DNA of 64,000 nucleotides, from the NCBI GenBank assembly GCA_001464385.1, contig LNFB01000222.1, positions 1 through 64,000 on the forward strand. The letters are read 5' to 3'. This DNA comes from Deltaproteobacteria bacterium Ga0077550. GTDB lineage: Bacteria; Myxococcota_A; Polyangia; Nannocystales; Nannocystaceae. The notes beneath the pieces were generated by a model that made no database searches, was not told the origin of the DNA, and saw only the letters and a list, made by a program, of their open reading frames with translations. This document shows, piece after piece, positions 53,601 through 60,985 of this stretch (its first letter is position 1; every line of letters begins with the position of its first letter). A program made the translations under genes and the position numbers.

Positions 53601-53743
53601 GACACCTGCAGCGTCGGGAACTCGACCTGCGGCAGCGGGGCGACGGGGAGCAGCGGATAGGCGATCGCGCCGATGAGGAAGATCGCCAGCGTGAGCAGCG
53701 TCGTCGCGACCGGGCGCAGGATGAACGGCCGCGACAAGCTCAT
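50666..53743 (-). CDS. RND multidrug efflux permease, MdtB/MdtC type
   Basis: 1025 residues, the normal length of an HAE-1 pump. N-terminal FILRPVATTLLTLAIFLIGA; the proton-relay Asp pair is in VGFVIDDAIVMLENIYVHLE; twelve membrane segments and two large periplasmic loops follow in order, ending ALTLFTTPVVYLAF. It should export lipophilic drugs or bile-acid-like compounds from periplasm or membrane using the proton gradient. Its ATG overlaps the adaptor stop by 4 bp (ATGA), so the two are translationally coupled. No TolC-type outer-membrane channel gene is in the window. Confidence 0.95.
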   Translation of the reverse strand: MSLSRPFILRPVATTLLTLAIFLIGAIAYPLLPVAPLPQVEFPTLQVSASLPGASPETMASSVATPLENRIALIPGITQMTSASGSGATSITVQFELDVDIDAAAQEVQSAINTAIRDLPRDLPAPPNYRKVNPADSPIMLLSLRSETRPITEVSDFAATVVAQQLSQVKGVAQVNVMGEQKPAVRVQLDPDRLAALGLAFEDVRAAIGRATVNAPKGTIDGERRTFTIYADDQLLAAEDYDNLVLAYRAGAPIRVRDVGRAIAGAENARVASWAGTQRGVALVVFKQAGANVIETVERITALLPQLREGIPPSITLDVMADRTRTIRASVQEVQFTLLLTMGLVVGIVFLFLRNIRATFIASLVVPTSIVATFAAMYVLDYSLDNLSLMGLTIAVGFVIDDAIVMLENIYVHLEKGSTPAQAALDGAKEMGFTILSITLSLVAVFIPALLMGGIVGRLFREFAVVVSIAIMISAFVSLTLIPMACARLLKPVDHSARPGVFDRALERFFVGLEHGYAAVLRVVLRHQGLTLLSLVATIAATGWLFVSMPKGFFPQQDTGIVQATIEAAPDVSFATLSREQLRISAIIAADPAVERVQASNGVGGFNQTSNVGRFFISLRAHDEREDSAAAVIERLRKQTSGFPGVSVFFQAAQDLNLGGIVSKAQFQYSLRGADLEQVNGFAPKLIAAMRGLSELRDVASDQQNNALSVTLEIDREAAARFGITPAAIDDALYDAFGQRQVAAFYTQVTQYRVVLEMLPELQGDPDVLDRIRVPSPLTGGQVPLSQVARFTRDRARPVSIGHVGQLPAVTISFNLAPGVALGDAIAAVRAAETAAGMPAELEGSFQGSAQAFQSSLATQPYLIAAALVAIYLILGVLYESYIHPLTILSTLPSAGLGALLALDLFGYDFGVIALIGILLLIGIVKKNAIMMIDFAIDAERGGMAPPKAIYEACVRRFRPIMMTTMAALVGGIPLMLAHGAGAELRQPLGFAMVGGLVVSQALTLFTTPVVYLAFARLRRTRTSA

Positions 53744-54918
53744 GGCGCCGCCGAGGCCTCGACCACCGCGGCGCCCGGGGTCAGCTTGGTGTGGCCCTCG
53801 ACGATCACGCGCTCACCGGCGGCGAGGCCCTGCACGATCGTGAGGCCGCCCTGGGTGAGATCGGGCTCGACCGGTCGCAGCACCGCGGTGCCGTCGTCGC
53901 CGACGACGTACACGAACGGGCCCTCGGCGCCCGATTGCACCGCCTGCTCGGGCACCACGATCGCGCCGAGTCGATCCTCGACGTGGACCCGCGCCGTGAG
54001 CAGCTGCCCGGGCCACAGCACGCGATCCGGGTTGTCGAACTCGGCCTTGAGCGCCAGCGTGCCGGTGGTGGCGTCGACCTCGCTGTCGACCAGCGCCAGC
54101 TTGCCCGTGGCGAGCACACGCTCCTCGCGCTCGCGCCCGACCTCGAGGGCCTCGACGACCGGGCGCTTGCCGCCGGCCAGGGCCGCGCGCACGGCCTGCA
54201 GCTCGGCCTGGGGCACGGTGAACACGAGCGCGATGGGCTGTAGCTGGGTGAGGACGACCAGGCCGCGCGGATCGTCGGCGACCACGACGTTGCCGGCGTC
54301 GACCTGACGCAGGCCCGCGCGACCCGAGATCGGCGCGACGATCCTCGTGTACTCGAGCTGCAGCTTCGCGTTCGCGAGCATCGCCTTGTCGCCGCGCACC
54401 ACGGCCTCGAACTCGGCGACGGTCGCGGCCGCGAGATCGAACTCGAGCTGGCCGGCGGCCCGCGCCTTCACGAGCGCGCGCGAGGCGTTGAGCGTCCGCC
54501 GGGCGCCGCCGAGGCGCGCCTCGTCCTGGGCGAGCCGCGCGGCGGCCTGGTCGCGGGCGATCTCGAAGGGACGCGGATCGATCTGGGCCAGCAGCGCGCC
54601 GGCCTCGACGTGCTGTCCCTCTTCGAAGGCGAGGCTCACCAGCTCGCCGCCGACCTTCGGCCGCACGCTGACCGTGTTCCAGGCGCGCACGGTGCCCAGG
54701 CCGCGCAGCCAGATCGGGACGTCGCGCGCGACCGCCTCGGCGACGACGACGGGCACAGGGCCCCGCCCGGGCGCGCTCTGGGCCGCGGACGCGTCGCGAT
54801 CGGCGTGTCGCGTGCCGTACCAGATCGCCACGCCAGCGGCGATCGCCGCAAGGGTCAGCACCACGCGCGGGCCCGAGCGGCGCGGCGAAGGCCGCTCCGC
54901 CGTGGATTCGGTCTCCAC
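53740..54918 (-). CDS. RND efflux periplasmic adaptor, MdtA type
   Basis: 392 residues from a GTG. One N-terminal membrane anchor (VVLTLAAIAAGVAIWYG), the lipoyl half-motif GTVRAWNTVSVRPKVGGELV, a coiled-coil hairpin (ARDQAAARLAQDEARLGG), the second half IVAPISGRAGLRQVDAGNVV and a C-terminal beta-barrel with LLTARVHVEDRLGAIVVPEQ. It links the pump to an outer-membrane channel. TAAGGT lies exactly 6 nt before the GTG, so the operon probably starts with a leaderless mRNA. Confidence 0.94.
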   Translation of the reverse strand: METESTAERPSPRRSGPRVVLTLAAIAAGVAIWYGTRHADRDASAAQSAPGRGPVPVVVAEAVARDVPIWLRGLGTVRAWNTVSVRPKVGGELVSLAFEEGQHVEAGALLAQIDPRPFEIARDQAAARLAQDEARLGGARRTLNASRALVKARAAGQLEFDLAAATVAEFEAVVRGDKAMLANAKLQLEYTRIVAPISGRAGLRQVDAGNVVVADDPRGLVVLTQLQPIALVFTVPQAELQAVRAALAGGKRPVVEALEVGREREERVLATGKLALVDSEVDATTGTLALKAEFDNPDRVLWPGQLLTARVHVEDRLGAIVVPEQAVQSGAEGPFVYVVGDDGTAVLRPVEPDLTQGGLTIVQGLAAGERVIVEGHTKLTPGAAVVEASAAP

Positions 54919-54924
54919 GGCGGC

Positions 54925-54930
54925 ACCTTA
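54925..54930 (-). promoter_or_regulatory. -10-like hexamer of the efflux operon
   Basis: TAAGGT on the minus strand, 6 nt before the GTG at 54918. Confidence 0.42.
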
Positions 54931-54989
54931 GCAGGCGCCCGCGATCCGTGGGCCGCGGGGCGTGCGTCGGCGTGGCCAGCTTTACGAAA

Positions 54990-56894
54990 TCATGCGCTGC
55001 GGCGGCGCCGACGCGCGAGCACGAGCAACGGCACGAGCAGCAGACCGGGCCCACGCGCGCGGTGGGCCGAAGCGCACGCACAGCCGCCGTCGTCGCTGGG
55101 ATCGGTCGCGCCCGTGTCGGTGCTGCTGTCGGCCGCGACGCTGGTCGTCGAGCCGTCGACCATGCCGCCCTCGGACGAGCCCGCGCCGGAGCTGCTGTCG
55201 GCCGACGTGGTGTCGGTCGCGTCGTCGCCAGCGGTCGATCCCGAGTTCGACTCCGCCGCGCCGCTCGAGCCCTCGCCCGAGGTGTCGGAGCCCGAGCTCG
55301 TGCCCTGGCCTTCGCAGTCGTCGCCGATGCCGTCGCCGTCGCGATCGGCCTGGTCGGCGTTGGCGTCGTCCGGGCAGTTGTCGACGTCGCCGCACAGCCC
55401 ATCGTCGTCCGCATCGTTGCCGGCGTCGGCGGGACAGTCGTCGCAGGGATCCCCGAGCATGTCGCCGTCGGCGTCCGCCTGGTCGGGGTCGAACAGGCCG
55501 TCGCACACGTCGACGTCGCCGCAGGCCCCGTCGCCATCGGCGTCGTTCTCGTCGTCGTACACGCAGGGGTCGCAGGCATCGCCCATGCCGTCGAAGTCGC
55601 TCTCCATCTGGTTGCCGTTGGCGTGCAGCGGACAGTTGTCGCAGCCGTCGCCGCGGCCGTCGCCATCCGTGTCGAGCTGCAGCGGATCGAAGTCGGTCGA
55701 GCAGATGTCGCAGACATCGCCCACTTCGTCGCCGTCGTTGTCCGACTGATCGGCGTTGGCGTCGTCGATGCAGTTGTCGCAGACGTCTCCGGCGTCGTCG
55801 CCATCGACGTCCGCCTGGTCGGCGTTGGCGACGAAGTCGCAGTTGTCGACGTCGCCGCAGACCCCGTCCGCGTCGGTGTCGTTGATCAGATCGCCCGGGC
55901 AGGCGTCGCAGGCGTCGCCGAGGCCGTCACCGTCGGCGTCCTGCTGGTTGGCGTTGGCGACGCCGGGGCAGTTGTCGCACGCGTCGCCGTCGCCATCGGC
56001 ATCGCCGTCCTGCTGCAGCGGGTCGGCAGCGTTGACGCAGATGTCGCACGCGTTGCCAACACCGTCGACGTCGGCGTCCTGCTGGCCCGGATTGGCGATC
56101 TCGCAGTTGTCGCAGACGTCCCCGGCCCCGTCGCCATCGGCGTCCTCCTGCCCGACGTTGGCGACGCCCGGGCAGTTGTCCTCGAAGTCGAGCAGGCCGT
56201 CGTCGTCATCGTCGGGATCCTGGTTCTCGACGTAGACCGTGACGGTGATCGCGTGGTTCTCCTCGGCATCGAGGGCGCAGGTGCCCTTGCCGCCCGGTGG
56301 GCCGTACACCGCCTCGTACGCGTGGTCGCTGCTGTCACCGCCGACGTAGATGATGGCGTCGTTGGCCGCGGTCGCCGCGTAGATGTCGTTGCAGTTGCGG
56401 CTACCATTGGGCGCCCCGCAGCCGCAGTAGTTCGTGTTGTCGGGCAGCCAGGCCATCGTCACGCCGTCCGAGCCGCCGGCGCAGACCCCTGCGTGCCCGA
56501 GGAAGCCCGCGCCCTCCTGCTGGTCGGTGTCGTAGGTCCACTCGGACGGCGCGAACCCGCAGGTCACCTCGTCGAACATGCGCGCGCCGGCGAGGATCTC
56601 CCCGCTCTGCGTGTCGATGATCCGGATCCACATGTCACCGGTGTTGAGCGCGATGCAGTTGTTCTCCCAGGTCGCGTCGACGTCATCGAGATCGGTGTTG
56701 ATGAACCCGGCGCACTGGTCGTAGCCGACCGGCGGGTTGGGATCGACGTAGGCCGCGGCCGCGTTCAGCGTCGTGCCCGGCGGGTTGCAGTCGACGAGGT
56801 TGCCGTTCGCGCACGCTGCCCGGGCGGTTTCGGGGGCCAGCAAGAGCAGGGCAGGGGTGAGGGCCAGGGTCGCGAGGGCGAGGCGCAAGCGCAT
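54990..56894 (-). CDS. Thrombospondin type 3 repeat surface protein with MYXO-CTERM-like tail
   Basis: 634 residues. A signal peptide (cleavage near ARA) is followed by an N-terminal domain with several Cys pairs (residues 30-225). About ten thrombospondin type 3 repeats (DADGDGAGDVCDNC pattern) bind calcium. A Ser/Thr-rich linker comes next and then the terminus GGCACASAHRARGPGLLLVP with LLVLARRRRRSA: Cys motif, hydrophobic segment, Arg cluster. That tripartite end is the MYXO-CTERM sorting type, which anchors proteins on the outer surface after cleavage. No signal of enzymatic activity. TACACT lies exactly 6 nt before the ATG. Confidence 0.9.
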   Translation of the reverse strand: MRLRLALATLALTPALLLLAPETARAACANGNLVDCNPPGTTLNAAAAYVDPNPPVGYDQCAGFINTDLDDVDATWENNCIALNTGDMWIRIIDTQSGEILAGARMFDEVTCGFAPSEWTYDTDQQEGAGFLGHAGVCAGGSDGVTMAWLPDNTNYCGCGAPNGSRNCNDIYAATAANDAIIYVGGDSSDHAYEAVYGPPGGKGTCALDAEENHAITVTVYVENQDPDDDDDGLLDFEDNCPGVANVGQEDADGDGAGDVCDNCEIANPGQQDADVDGVGNACDICVNAADPLQQDGDADGDGDACDNCPGVANANQQDADGDGLGDACDACPGDLINDTDADGVCGDVDNCDFVANADQADVDGDDAGDVCDNCIDDANADQSDNDGDEVGDVCDICSTDFDPLQLDTDGDGRGDGCDNCPLHANGNQMESDFDGMGDACDPCVYDDENDADGDGACGDVDVCDGLFDPDQADADGDMLGDPCDDCPADAGNDADDDGLCGDVDNCPDDANADQADRDGDGIGDDCEGQGTSSGSDTSGEGSSGAAESNSGSTAGDDATDTTSADSSSGAGSSEGGMVDGSTTSVAADSSTDTGATDPSDDGGCACASAHRARGPGLLLVPLLVLARRRRRSA

Positions 56895-56900
56895 CGGTCG

Positions 56901-56906
56901 AGTGTA
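56901..56906 (-). promoter_or_regulatory. -10-like hexamer of a leaderless start
   Basis: TACACT on the minus strand, 6 nt before the ATG at 56894. Confidence 0.45.
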
Positions 56907-56942
56907 GTCCGAATCGCCCCGCGTCCGCGTCACGACTGGGCG

Positions 56943-57407
56943 TCAGTCGTCGGAGCGCGTCGCGGTCGCGACGACCCACCGCGCGCGCCCGTCGAGCACC
57001 GCGCGGACGTCGTCGAGGTGTGCCTGCAGCCGCGATCGATCCCCGGCGGCGATCCACGCCAGCACGCTGCCGAACAACGACCCGGGGTGGGCGCACGACG
57101 AGCCACCTTGGCGCTCGCCGACCGGACAGCGCACGCACTCGAAGGCGACGTCGTCGCAGAGCGCCGCGCACAGCATCAGGGGATCGAAGCCGTCGGGCCA
57201 GTCGTCGGCGTTCCATGGATCGCCGGCGCGCAGCACCATCGCGCGCAGCCGCGACCAGCCGCCGTCGTCCGCGACGAGGTGGGCGAGGCCGTCGAGCTGC
57301 GCGTGGGTCAGGGCGATCGCGGCCGCGCGGCCGCGGCCCGCCGCCCGGAACCGGGGCAGGAGCTCGGCCGCAGGCACGAGCGGCGGGGGTGAGGGGCGGC
57401 GGTGCAT
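56943..57407 (-). CDS. Hypothetical Cys-rich small protein
   Basis: 154 residues without a signal peptide. The middle contains CAALCDDVAFECVRCPVGE followed by GGSSCAHPGSLF, a Cys cluster that could bind metal or form disulfides; the flanks are helical (RLQAHLDDVRAVLDGRAR). TAGCAT lies 9 nt before the ATG within a small run of TAGCG repeats. It is divergent from ohr. I do not recognise a family. Confidence 0.6.
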   Translation of the reverse strand: MHRRPSPPPLVPAAELLPRFRAAGRGRAAAIALTHAQLDGLAHLVADDGGWSRLRAMVLRAGDPWNADDWPDGFDPLMLCAALCDDVAFECVRCPVGERQGGSSCAHPGSLFGSVLAWIAAGDRSRLQAHLDDVRAVLDGRARWVVATATRSDD

Positions 57408-57472
57408 GTCGGCGCGATGCTACGCTACGCTACGCGCCGTGAGAATGCGCCGCTCGGGGAGTCCTCGATAAC

Positions 57473-57503
57473 ATATTGCGCGCAACTAAATAGCGCACAA
57501 TAT
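57473..57503. promoter_or_regulatory. OhrR operator
   Basis: An AT-rich palindrome centred on 57488, left arm ATATTGCGCGCAACT and right arm AATAGCGCACAATAT, 12 of 15 positions symmetric. It ends 6 bp before the ohr start codon and stands out from the GC-rich surroundings. Position and dyad fit a MarR-type OhrR site. Confidence 0.8.
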
Positions 57504-57509
57504 ACATCC

Positions 57510-57947
57510 ATGACCACACCGACTCTCCTCCAGAAGCCCCTCTACACCGCCCACGCCTCGAACCTCGGCGGCCGCCAGGGCTCGGTCAAGACCGACGACG
57601 GCGCGATCGACCTCGCGATCGCGATGCCCAAGGGCCTCGGCGGGGCGGGCGGCGCGGGGACCAACCCCGAGCAGCTCTTCGCCGCGGGTTACTCGGCGTG
57701 CTTCGGCAGCGCCGTCGCCTTCATCGCCGGGCAGAAGAAGCTCACCACCGGCCCGGTGCGCATCGACGCCGAGGTCACCATCGGCACCATCGCTCCGGGC
57801 GGCTTCGGCCTCGCGGTGAAGCTCGTCGCGCACATCCCGGAGCTCCCCCGCGCCGAGGCGGAGGCGCTCGTCGCCGCGGCCCACCAGGTGTGCCCGTACT
57901 CCAACGCGACCCGCGGCAACATCGTCGTCGATGTCGCGGTAGCCTAG
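57510..57947 (+). CDS. ohr: Organic hydroperoxide resistance protein (Ohr)
   Basis: 145 residues, the full Ohr length. The two reactive Cys are visible: Cys64 in AGYSACFGSAV and Cys128 in HQVCPYSNATRGN, with the catalytic-site Glu54 in TNPEQLFAAGY. The enzyme reduces organic hydroperoxides with thiols (lipoylated proteins in studied cases) in the cytoplasm. The upstream palindrome and the adjacent regulator gene show classical OhrR control. The start ATG lies 6 bp after the operator. Confidence 0.95.
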   Translation: MTTPTLLQKPLYTAHASNLGGRQGSVKTDDGAIDLAIAMPKGLGGAGGAGTNPEQLFAAGYSACFGSAVAFIAGQKKLTTGPVRIDAEVTIGTIAPGGFGLAVKLVAHIPELPRAEAEALVAAAHQVCPYSNATRGNIVVDVAVA

Positions 57948-57970
57948 GGTCCCATGCCCGAGGCCACGCG

Positions 57971-58471
57971 ATGAAGAAGCCGCGCCCGGTCGAGCCGTCC
58001 GCGCTGCGGCTCGAGAACCAGCTGTGCTTCGCGCTGTACACCGCGTCGCGGGCGCTCACGCGGGCGTATCAGCCCCTGCTCGCGCCGCTGGGCCTCACCT
58101 ATCCCCAGTACATCGTCATGCTCGTGCTGTGGGAAGGTGATGGCCTGTCGGTGTCGCAGCTCGGCGCGCGGCTGGCCCTCGACTCGGGCACGCTCACGCC
58201 GCTGCTCAAGCGACTCGAGGACAACGGCATCGTCGAGCGTCGCCGCGACGCGAACGACGAGCGCGTCGTCCGGCTGTTCCTCACCGCATCGGGCCGCGCT
58301 CTCCACGGCCGCGCGCTGTCGATCCCCGGCGAGCTCGCCTGTCGCGCCGGCTACGAGCCCGACGCCGCGGGCCTGAAATCGTTGAACCGCCTGCGCGAGG
58401 CCCTCGAGGCCCTCACGCGGCGGCTCGACGACGCCAGCACGGGCCGCGGGTGCGAGGCGGACGACCCGTGA
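57971..58471 (+). CDS. ohrR: MarR family regulator, OhrR type
   Basis: 166 residues. The sensing Cys19 lies in LRLENQLCFALYTASR, the conserved OhrR start. The winged helix follows: YPQYIVMLVLWEGDGLSVSQ, LGARLALDSGTLTPLLKRLE and GIVERRRDANDERVVRLFLT. Oxidation of Cys19 by organic peroxide should release it from the operator at 57473-57503. It is encoded 23 bp after ohr in the same direction and is probably co-transcribed. A hairpin element begins 2 bp after its stop and may terminate the operon. Confidence 0.93.
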   Translation: MKKPRPVEPSALRLENQLCFALYTASRALTRAYQPLLAPLGLTYPQYIVMLVLWEGDGLSVSQLGARLALDSGTLTPLLKRLEDNGIVERRRDANDERVVRLFLTASGRALHGRALSIPGELACRAGYEPDAAGLKSLNRLREALEALTRRLDDASTGRGCEADDP

Positions 58472-58472
58472 T

Positions 58473-58550
58473 AGCAGGGTGCGGAAGAACGCAAAGCGTT
58501 CTTCCGGACACCCTGCTCCGTGCCCGTGCCCGTGCCCGTGCCCGTGCCCG
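58473..58550. repeat. Hairpin plus CCGTGC hexamer array, copy 3 (inverted)
   Basis: 58473-58517 is the hairpin (arms of 20 and 22 nt with one 2-nt bulge, loop AAA, core GAACGC-AAA-GCGTTC). 58518-58550 is a run of five CCGTGC units, the complement of GGGCAC. This is the same unit as copies 1 and 2 in opposite orientation, and it faces copy 4. Confidence 0.88.
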
Positions 58551-58679
58551 ATGGTTGCGGTGCTCGACGTCAGCGTGCGACTGGAGATCGCGACGGTCGC
58601 GAACTGCCAGCCCGCGCGCGATCTCTTGCTTCGCATCGTCTCCATGCTCATCGAAATGGGGCGCGCCTCGAACGCCTGA
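58551..58679 (+). pseudogene. C-terminal remnant of a four-helix-bundle (IVS-type) protein
   Basis: A 42-codon frame starts at an ATG directly after the hexamer run and has no ribosome site. Its sequence VLDVSVRLEIATVANCQPAR, then DLLLRIVSMLIEMG, resembles the last two helices of four-helix-bundle proteins of the 23S rRNA intervening-sequence family, where the C-terminus reads like LLxRVVAMLTKM. The N-terminal two helices (about 75 residues) are missing. It lies between two inverted copies of the hairpin-hexamer unit, so it may be the worn cargo of the same element. The match is by eye and moderate. Confidence 0.4.
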
Positions 58680-58681
58680 TC

Positions 58682-58752
58682 GGGCACGGGCATGGGCACG
58701 GGCACGGAGCAGGGTGCGGAAGAACGCAAAGCGTTCTTGCGGACACCCTGCT
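58682..58752. repeat. GGGCAC hexamer array plus hairpin, copy 4
   Basis: 58682-58707 holds four GGGCAC/GGGCAT units and 58708-58752 the hairpin (left arm identical to that of copy 3, loop AAA). The stop codon of the minus-strand gene at 58751 overlaps its right arm by 2 bp. With copy 3 it forms a long inverted pair around 130 bp. Confidence 0.88.
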
Positions 58753-59845
58753 AGAACCCGTCCTGCGAGTCGGGCTTCAGGCTCTCGATGCCCCGGAGCT
58801 CGCAGCGATCGACGCCGTTGTTGCTCGACGACGTCGAGTTGTACGCGTACCCGGCCGGGCACACCGGATCGGCGTACGTGTACTCCGGCTTGCGGCAGGT
58901 GTCGCGGCCGCCCTGCGCGACGTAGTCGTAGCCGCCCTTGCTGCACTCGACGTCCTTGTCGGGCTTGCCCTTGGTCGACTTGCAGGTGTCGCGACCATCG
59001 CGGTTGGACACGTACCAGTTGTCCTTGTCGTCGGTGATCGCGAGCTTGCACTGGGTCGCGACGGTGTCGAACGTGGTCTTCTTGCAGCGGTCCTTCGGCG
59101 TCACCGCCGACGAGCGCGACTCGTAGTCGGGGAACGCGGCGGGGCACGTCGGCTTGGACGTCAGCTCCTCGTCGTTCCACTTGTCGACCTTGACCATCTC
59201 GTAGGCGATGATCGAGCCCGGCTGGATCGTCCAGGTGCTGCTCGAGCAGCCCGACGCGCTGGTGTGCACGCTCATCGTGCCGTTGGTGACCGTGAGGTCG
59301 CCGCTGTAGCACTCCTGCTTCGCCTCGTTGGCCGCGACCAGGACCCACACCGCCGAGATCAGGCGCGCGCCGTTGCCCTCGTTCTTCACCGCCGCGAGGT
59401 GGCCGTTGTGGCGGTTGGTCTCGAAGCGCAGGTCACCGTTGGTGTTGCCGAGGTTGATCCGCATCTTGTACGCGGTGAGCGTGCCCTGGTACGCCCCCGA
59501 GCCGCCGACCGTGCCCGACACGTTGCTCGCCGCGGGCGTCACGCTCCACTCGTGGGCCTCGTCGGTGGAGATCGTCGTCTGACCGTCGATCGTGACGTCG
59601 TAGATCCCGTTGGGCGCGTCTTGGATCTTCTGGAAGTAGTTCTTGCCGCCGACCGGCGTCATCTTCTGGCCGACGGAGCCGAGCTTGGCTTCGCTGGCCT
59701 TCTTGCGCCAGTAGCGGACGCCCTCGAACTTCAGCGTCGAGGCCGAGACCTCGGTGAAGCCGGCGTGCGCGGGCGTGATCGGGGCCATCACGCCCAGGCA
59801 GGTGGCAGCGACGAGGAGGAGGGACCGGGTGGCTTTGGCAGGCAT
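58751..59845 (-). CDS. Secreted Cys-rich repeat protein
   Basis: 364 residues. The signal peptide has a cleavage site after AHA (residue 28). Residues 30-215 form a beta-rich domain (GFTEVSASTLKFEGVRYW, GSGAYQGTLTAYKMRINLG). The C-terminal third has about four units of roughly 30 residues marked by D-R-C or D-T-C (PKDRCKKTTF, GRDTCKSTKG, GRDTCRKPEY, GVDRCELRG) alternating with C-P-A-G-Y-type turns. These look like a disulfide repeat of unknown function. The protein is probably released or surface-bound. No membrane anchor or lipobox is present. Confidence 0.75.
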   Translation of the reverse strand: MPAKATRSLLLVAATCLGVMAPITPAHAGFTEVSASTLKFEGVRYWRKKASEAKLGSVGQKMTPVGGKNYFQKIQDAPNGIYDVTIDGQTTISTDEAHEWSVTPAASNVSGTVGGSGAYQGTLTAYKMRINLGNTNGDLRFETNRHNGHLAAVKNEGNGARLISAVWVLVAANEAKQECYSGDLTVTNGTMSVHTSASGCSSSTWTIQPGSIIAYEMVKVDKWNDEELTSKPTCPAAFPDYESRSSAVTPKDRCKKTTFDTVATQCKLAITDDKDNWYVSNRDGRDTCKSTKGKPDKDVECSKGGYDYVAQGGRDTCRKPEYTYADPVCPAGYAYNSTSSSNNGVDRCELRGIESLKPDSQDGF

Positions 59846-59945
59846 CTGGTCCGGTAGAGTTCGGGTCCGCGGGAACGGATCACCGAAATCGTCCGGCGCT
59901 CACCCAGTGCACGGATCCGAGCGCGTCGACCGCTTCGCCCCGGGA

Positions 59946-60284
59946 TCATGCGCCGCCCCAGCGCAGCACCGCCGCGGCCGAGTAGTCGCCCGCGTGGGAG
60001 AAGCCCCCGAGCGCGACGAGCATGCCCCGCGTCAGCTTGCCGCGCGTGATGGCGTCCTCGAGGTTGATCGGGATCGCGGCGCCGAAGAGGTTGCCGTAGG
60101 CGTCGAAGGTGTCGTGGTGCACCTCGGCCGGGAGCTCGAGGGCCTCGCGCCAGTTGCGGAGGAAGATCGGATTGGGCTGGTTGGTGACGAGCAGCCCGAG
60201 GTCGTGCGGGCGCACGCCCGCCTGCGCGCACGCCTCGGCGACCGCATCCGGGACCATGCGATTGCCGCGCTCGATGATCGGTGG
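59946..60284 (-). pseudogene. 3' remnant of a 3-oxoacyl-ACP synthase III-like gene
   Basis: About 112 codons matching the C-terminal third of the FabH/KAS III fold: AVAEACAQAGVRPHDLGLLV, a TNQPNPIFLRNW segment at the position of the catalytic HQxN, DTFDAYGNLFGAAIPINLED with the catalytic Asn, and ALGGFSHAGDYSAAAVLRW. The catalytic Cys domain is absent. It is joined out of frame to a thiamine-diphosphate enzyme fragment, with no start of its own except an internal ATG (MVPDAVAE). A deletion that joined two neighbouring genes is the simplest explanation. Confidence 0.72.
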
Positions 60285-60828
60285 GCCCCGCGATCGTTGC
60301 GGTCTGCAGGTCCTTGGCGACGAGGAGCACCGCGGGGCCGGGGCACTCGCCGCGCGCCGCGGCGATGGCCTCGTCGACGAGGCGCGGCAGATCCTCGGCC
60401 CGCTCGACCCGCGCGCACCACCGGGCCGCGGCGCCGAACACCCCGGCGGCATCCACCGCACCGCTGCGCCCGCTGGTGTCCTGGAACGCGCCGCGCCCCT
60501 GGAGCTCGCGCGGCGGCTCACCGACGATCGCCAACAACGGCGTGCCGGCGGCCCGGGCCTCCGCGATCGCGTGCACGAGGTTCATCGCCCCGCCACCCGA
60601 GGTGGTCATCACGACGCCGAGGTCCCCGCGGACGCGGGCGTAGGCCTCGGCGGCGGTACCGCCCGAGTGCTCGTGCTTCGCGAGGACGACCTGGATCGCG
60701 GGCCTTCGTCGCTGTACGGCCGCGAACATGTCTTCGATGTTCGCTCCGCCGACCCCGAAGACGTGGGCGACGCCGAGTCGCACGAGTCGATCGACGATGA
60801 GATCGCAGGCGATGGTCACGGGTCGCAT
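60280..60828 (-). pseudogene. 5' remnant of a thiamine-diphosphate enzyme gene
   Basis: About 183 codons of the N-terminal PYR domain of a ThDP-dependent enzyme (acetolactate synthase or phosphonopyruvate decarboxylase-like): LVRLGVAHVFGVGGANIEDM, KHEHSGGTAAEAYARVRG with the activating Glu, VVMTTSGGGAMNLVHAIAEA, and PGPAVLLVAKDLQ. The central and ThDP-binding domains are missing. At 60280-60290 the sequence passes into ketosynthase III code in another frame; the original frame runs on as Arg/Gly-rich non-protein to 59788. The start is the ATG of MRPVTIACDL. Confidence 0.75.
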
Positions 60829-60973
60829 GGGATTCACTCGGGACGACGAATGCTCGTGGCGCGAGCATGGTCGCCGACGCGTCGCCCGGGCAAGGGAATC
60901 TCCCCCGCAACGACGGTTCGATCGCGCGACGATTCGCTGCACAACCTGCGGATCCGATCGGCCACGTCGGCGC

Positions 60974-60979
60974 CATGCT
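60974..60979 (+). promoter_or_regulatory. -10-like hexamer of a leaderless start
   Basis: CATGCT lies exactly 6 nt before the ATG at 60986. Confidence 0.38.
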
Positions 60980-60985
60980 CGTTCG

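Noticed and set aside
50807..54307. Long open frame opposite the RND pump and adaptor genes
   Set aside because: Low-complexity Arg/Asp/His-rich product; the sense strand encodes two unmistakable efflux proteins.
55300..56200. Second repeat-rich stretch in the thrombospondin type 3 gene
   Set aside because: Explained by calcium-binding protein repeats in frame; no non-coding structure needed.
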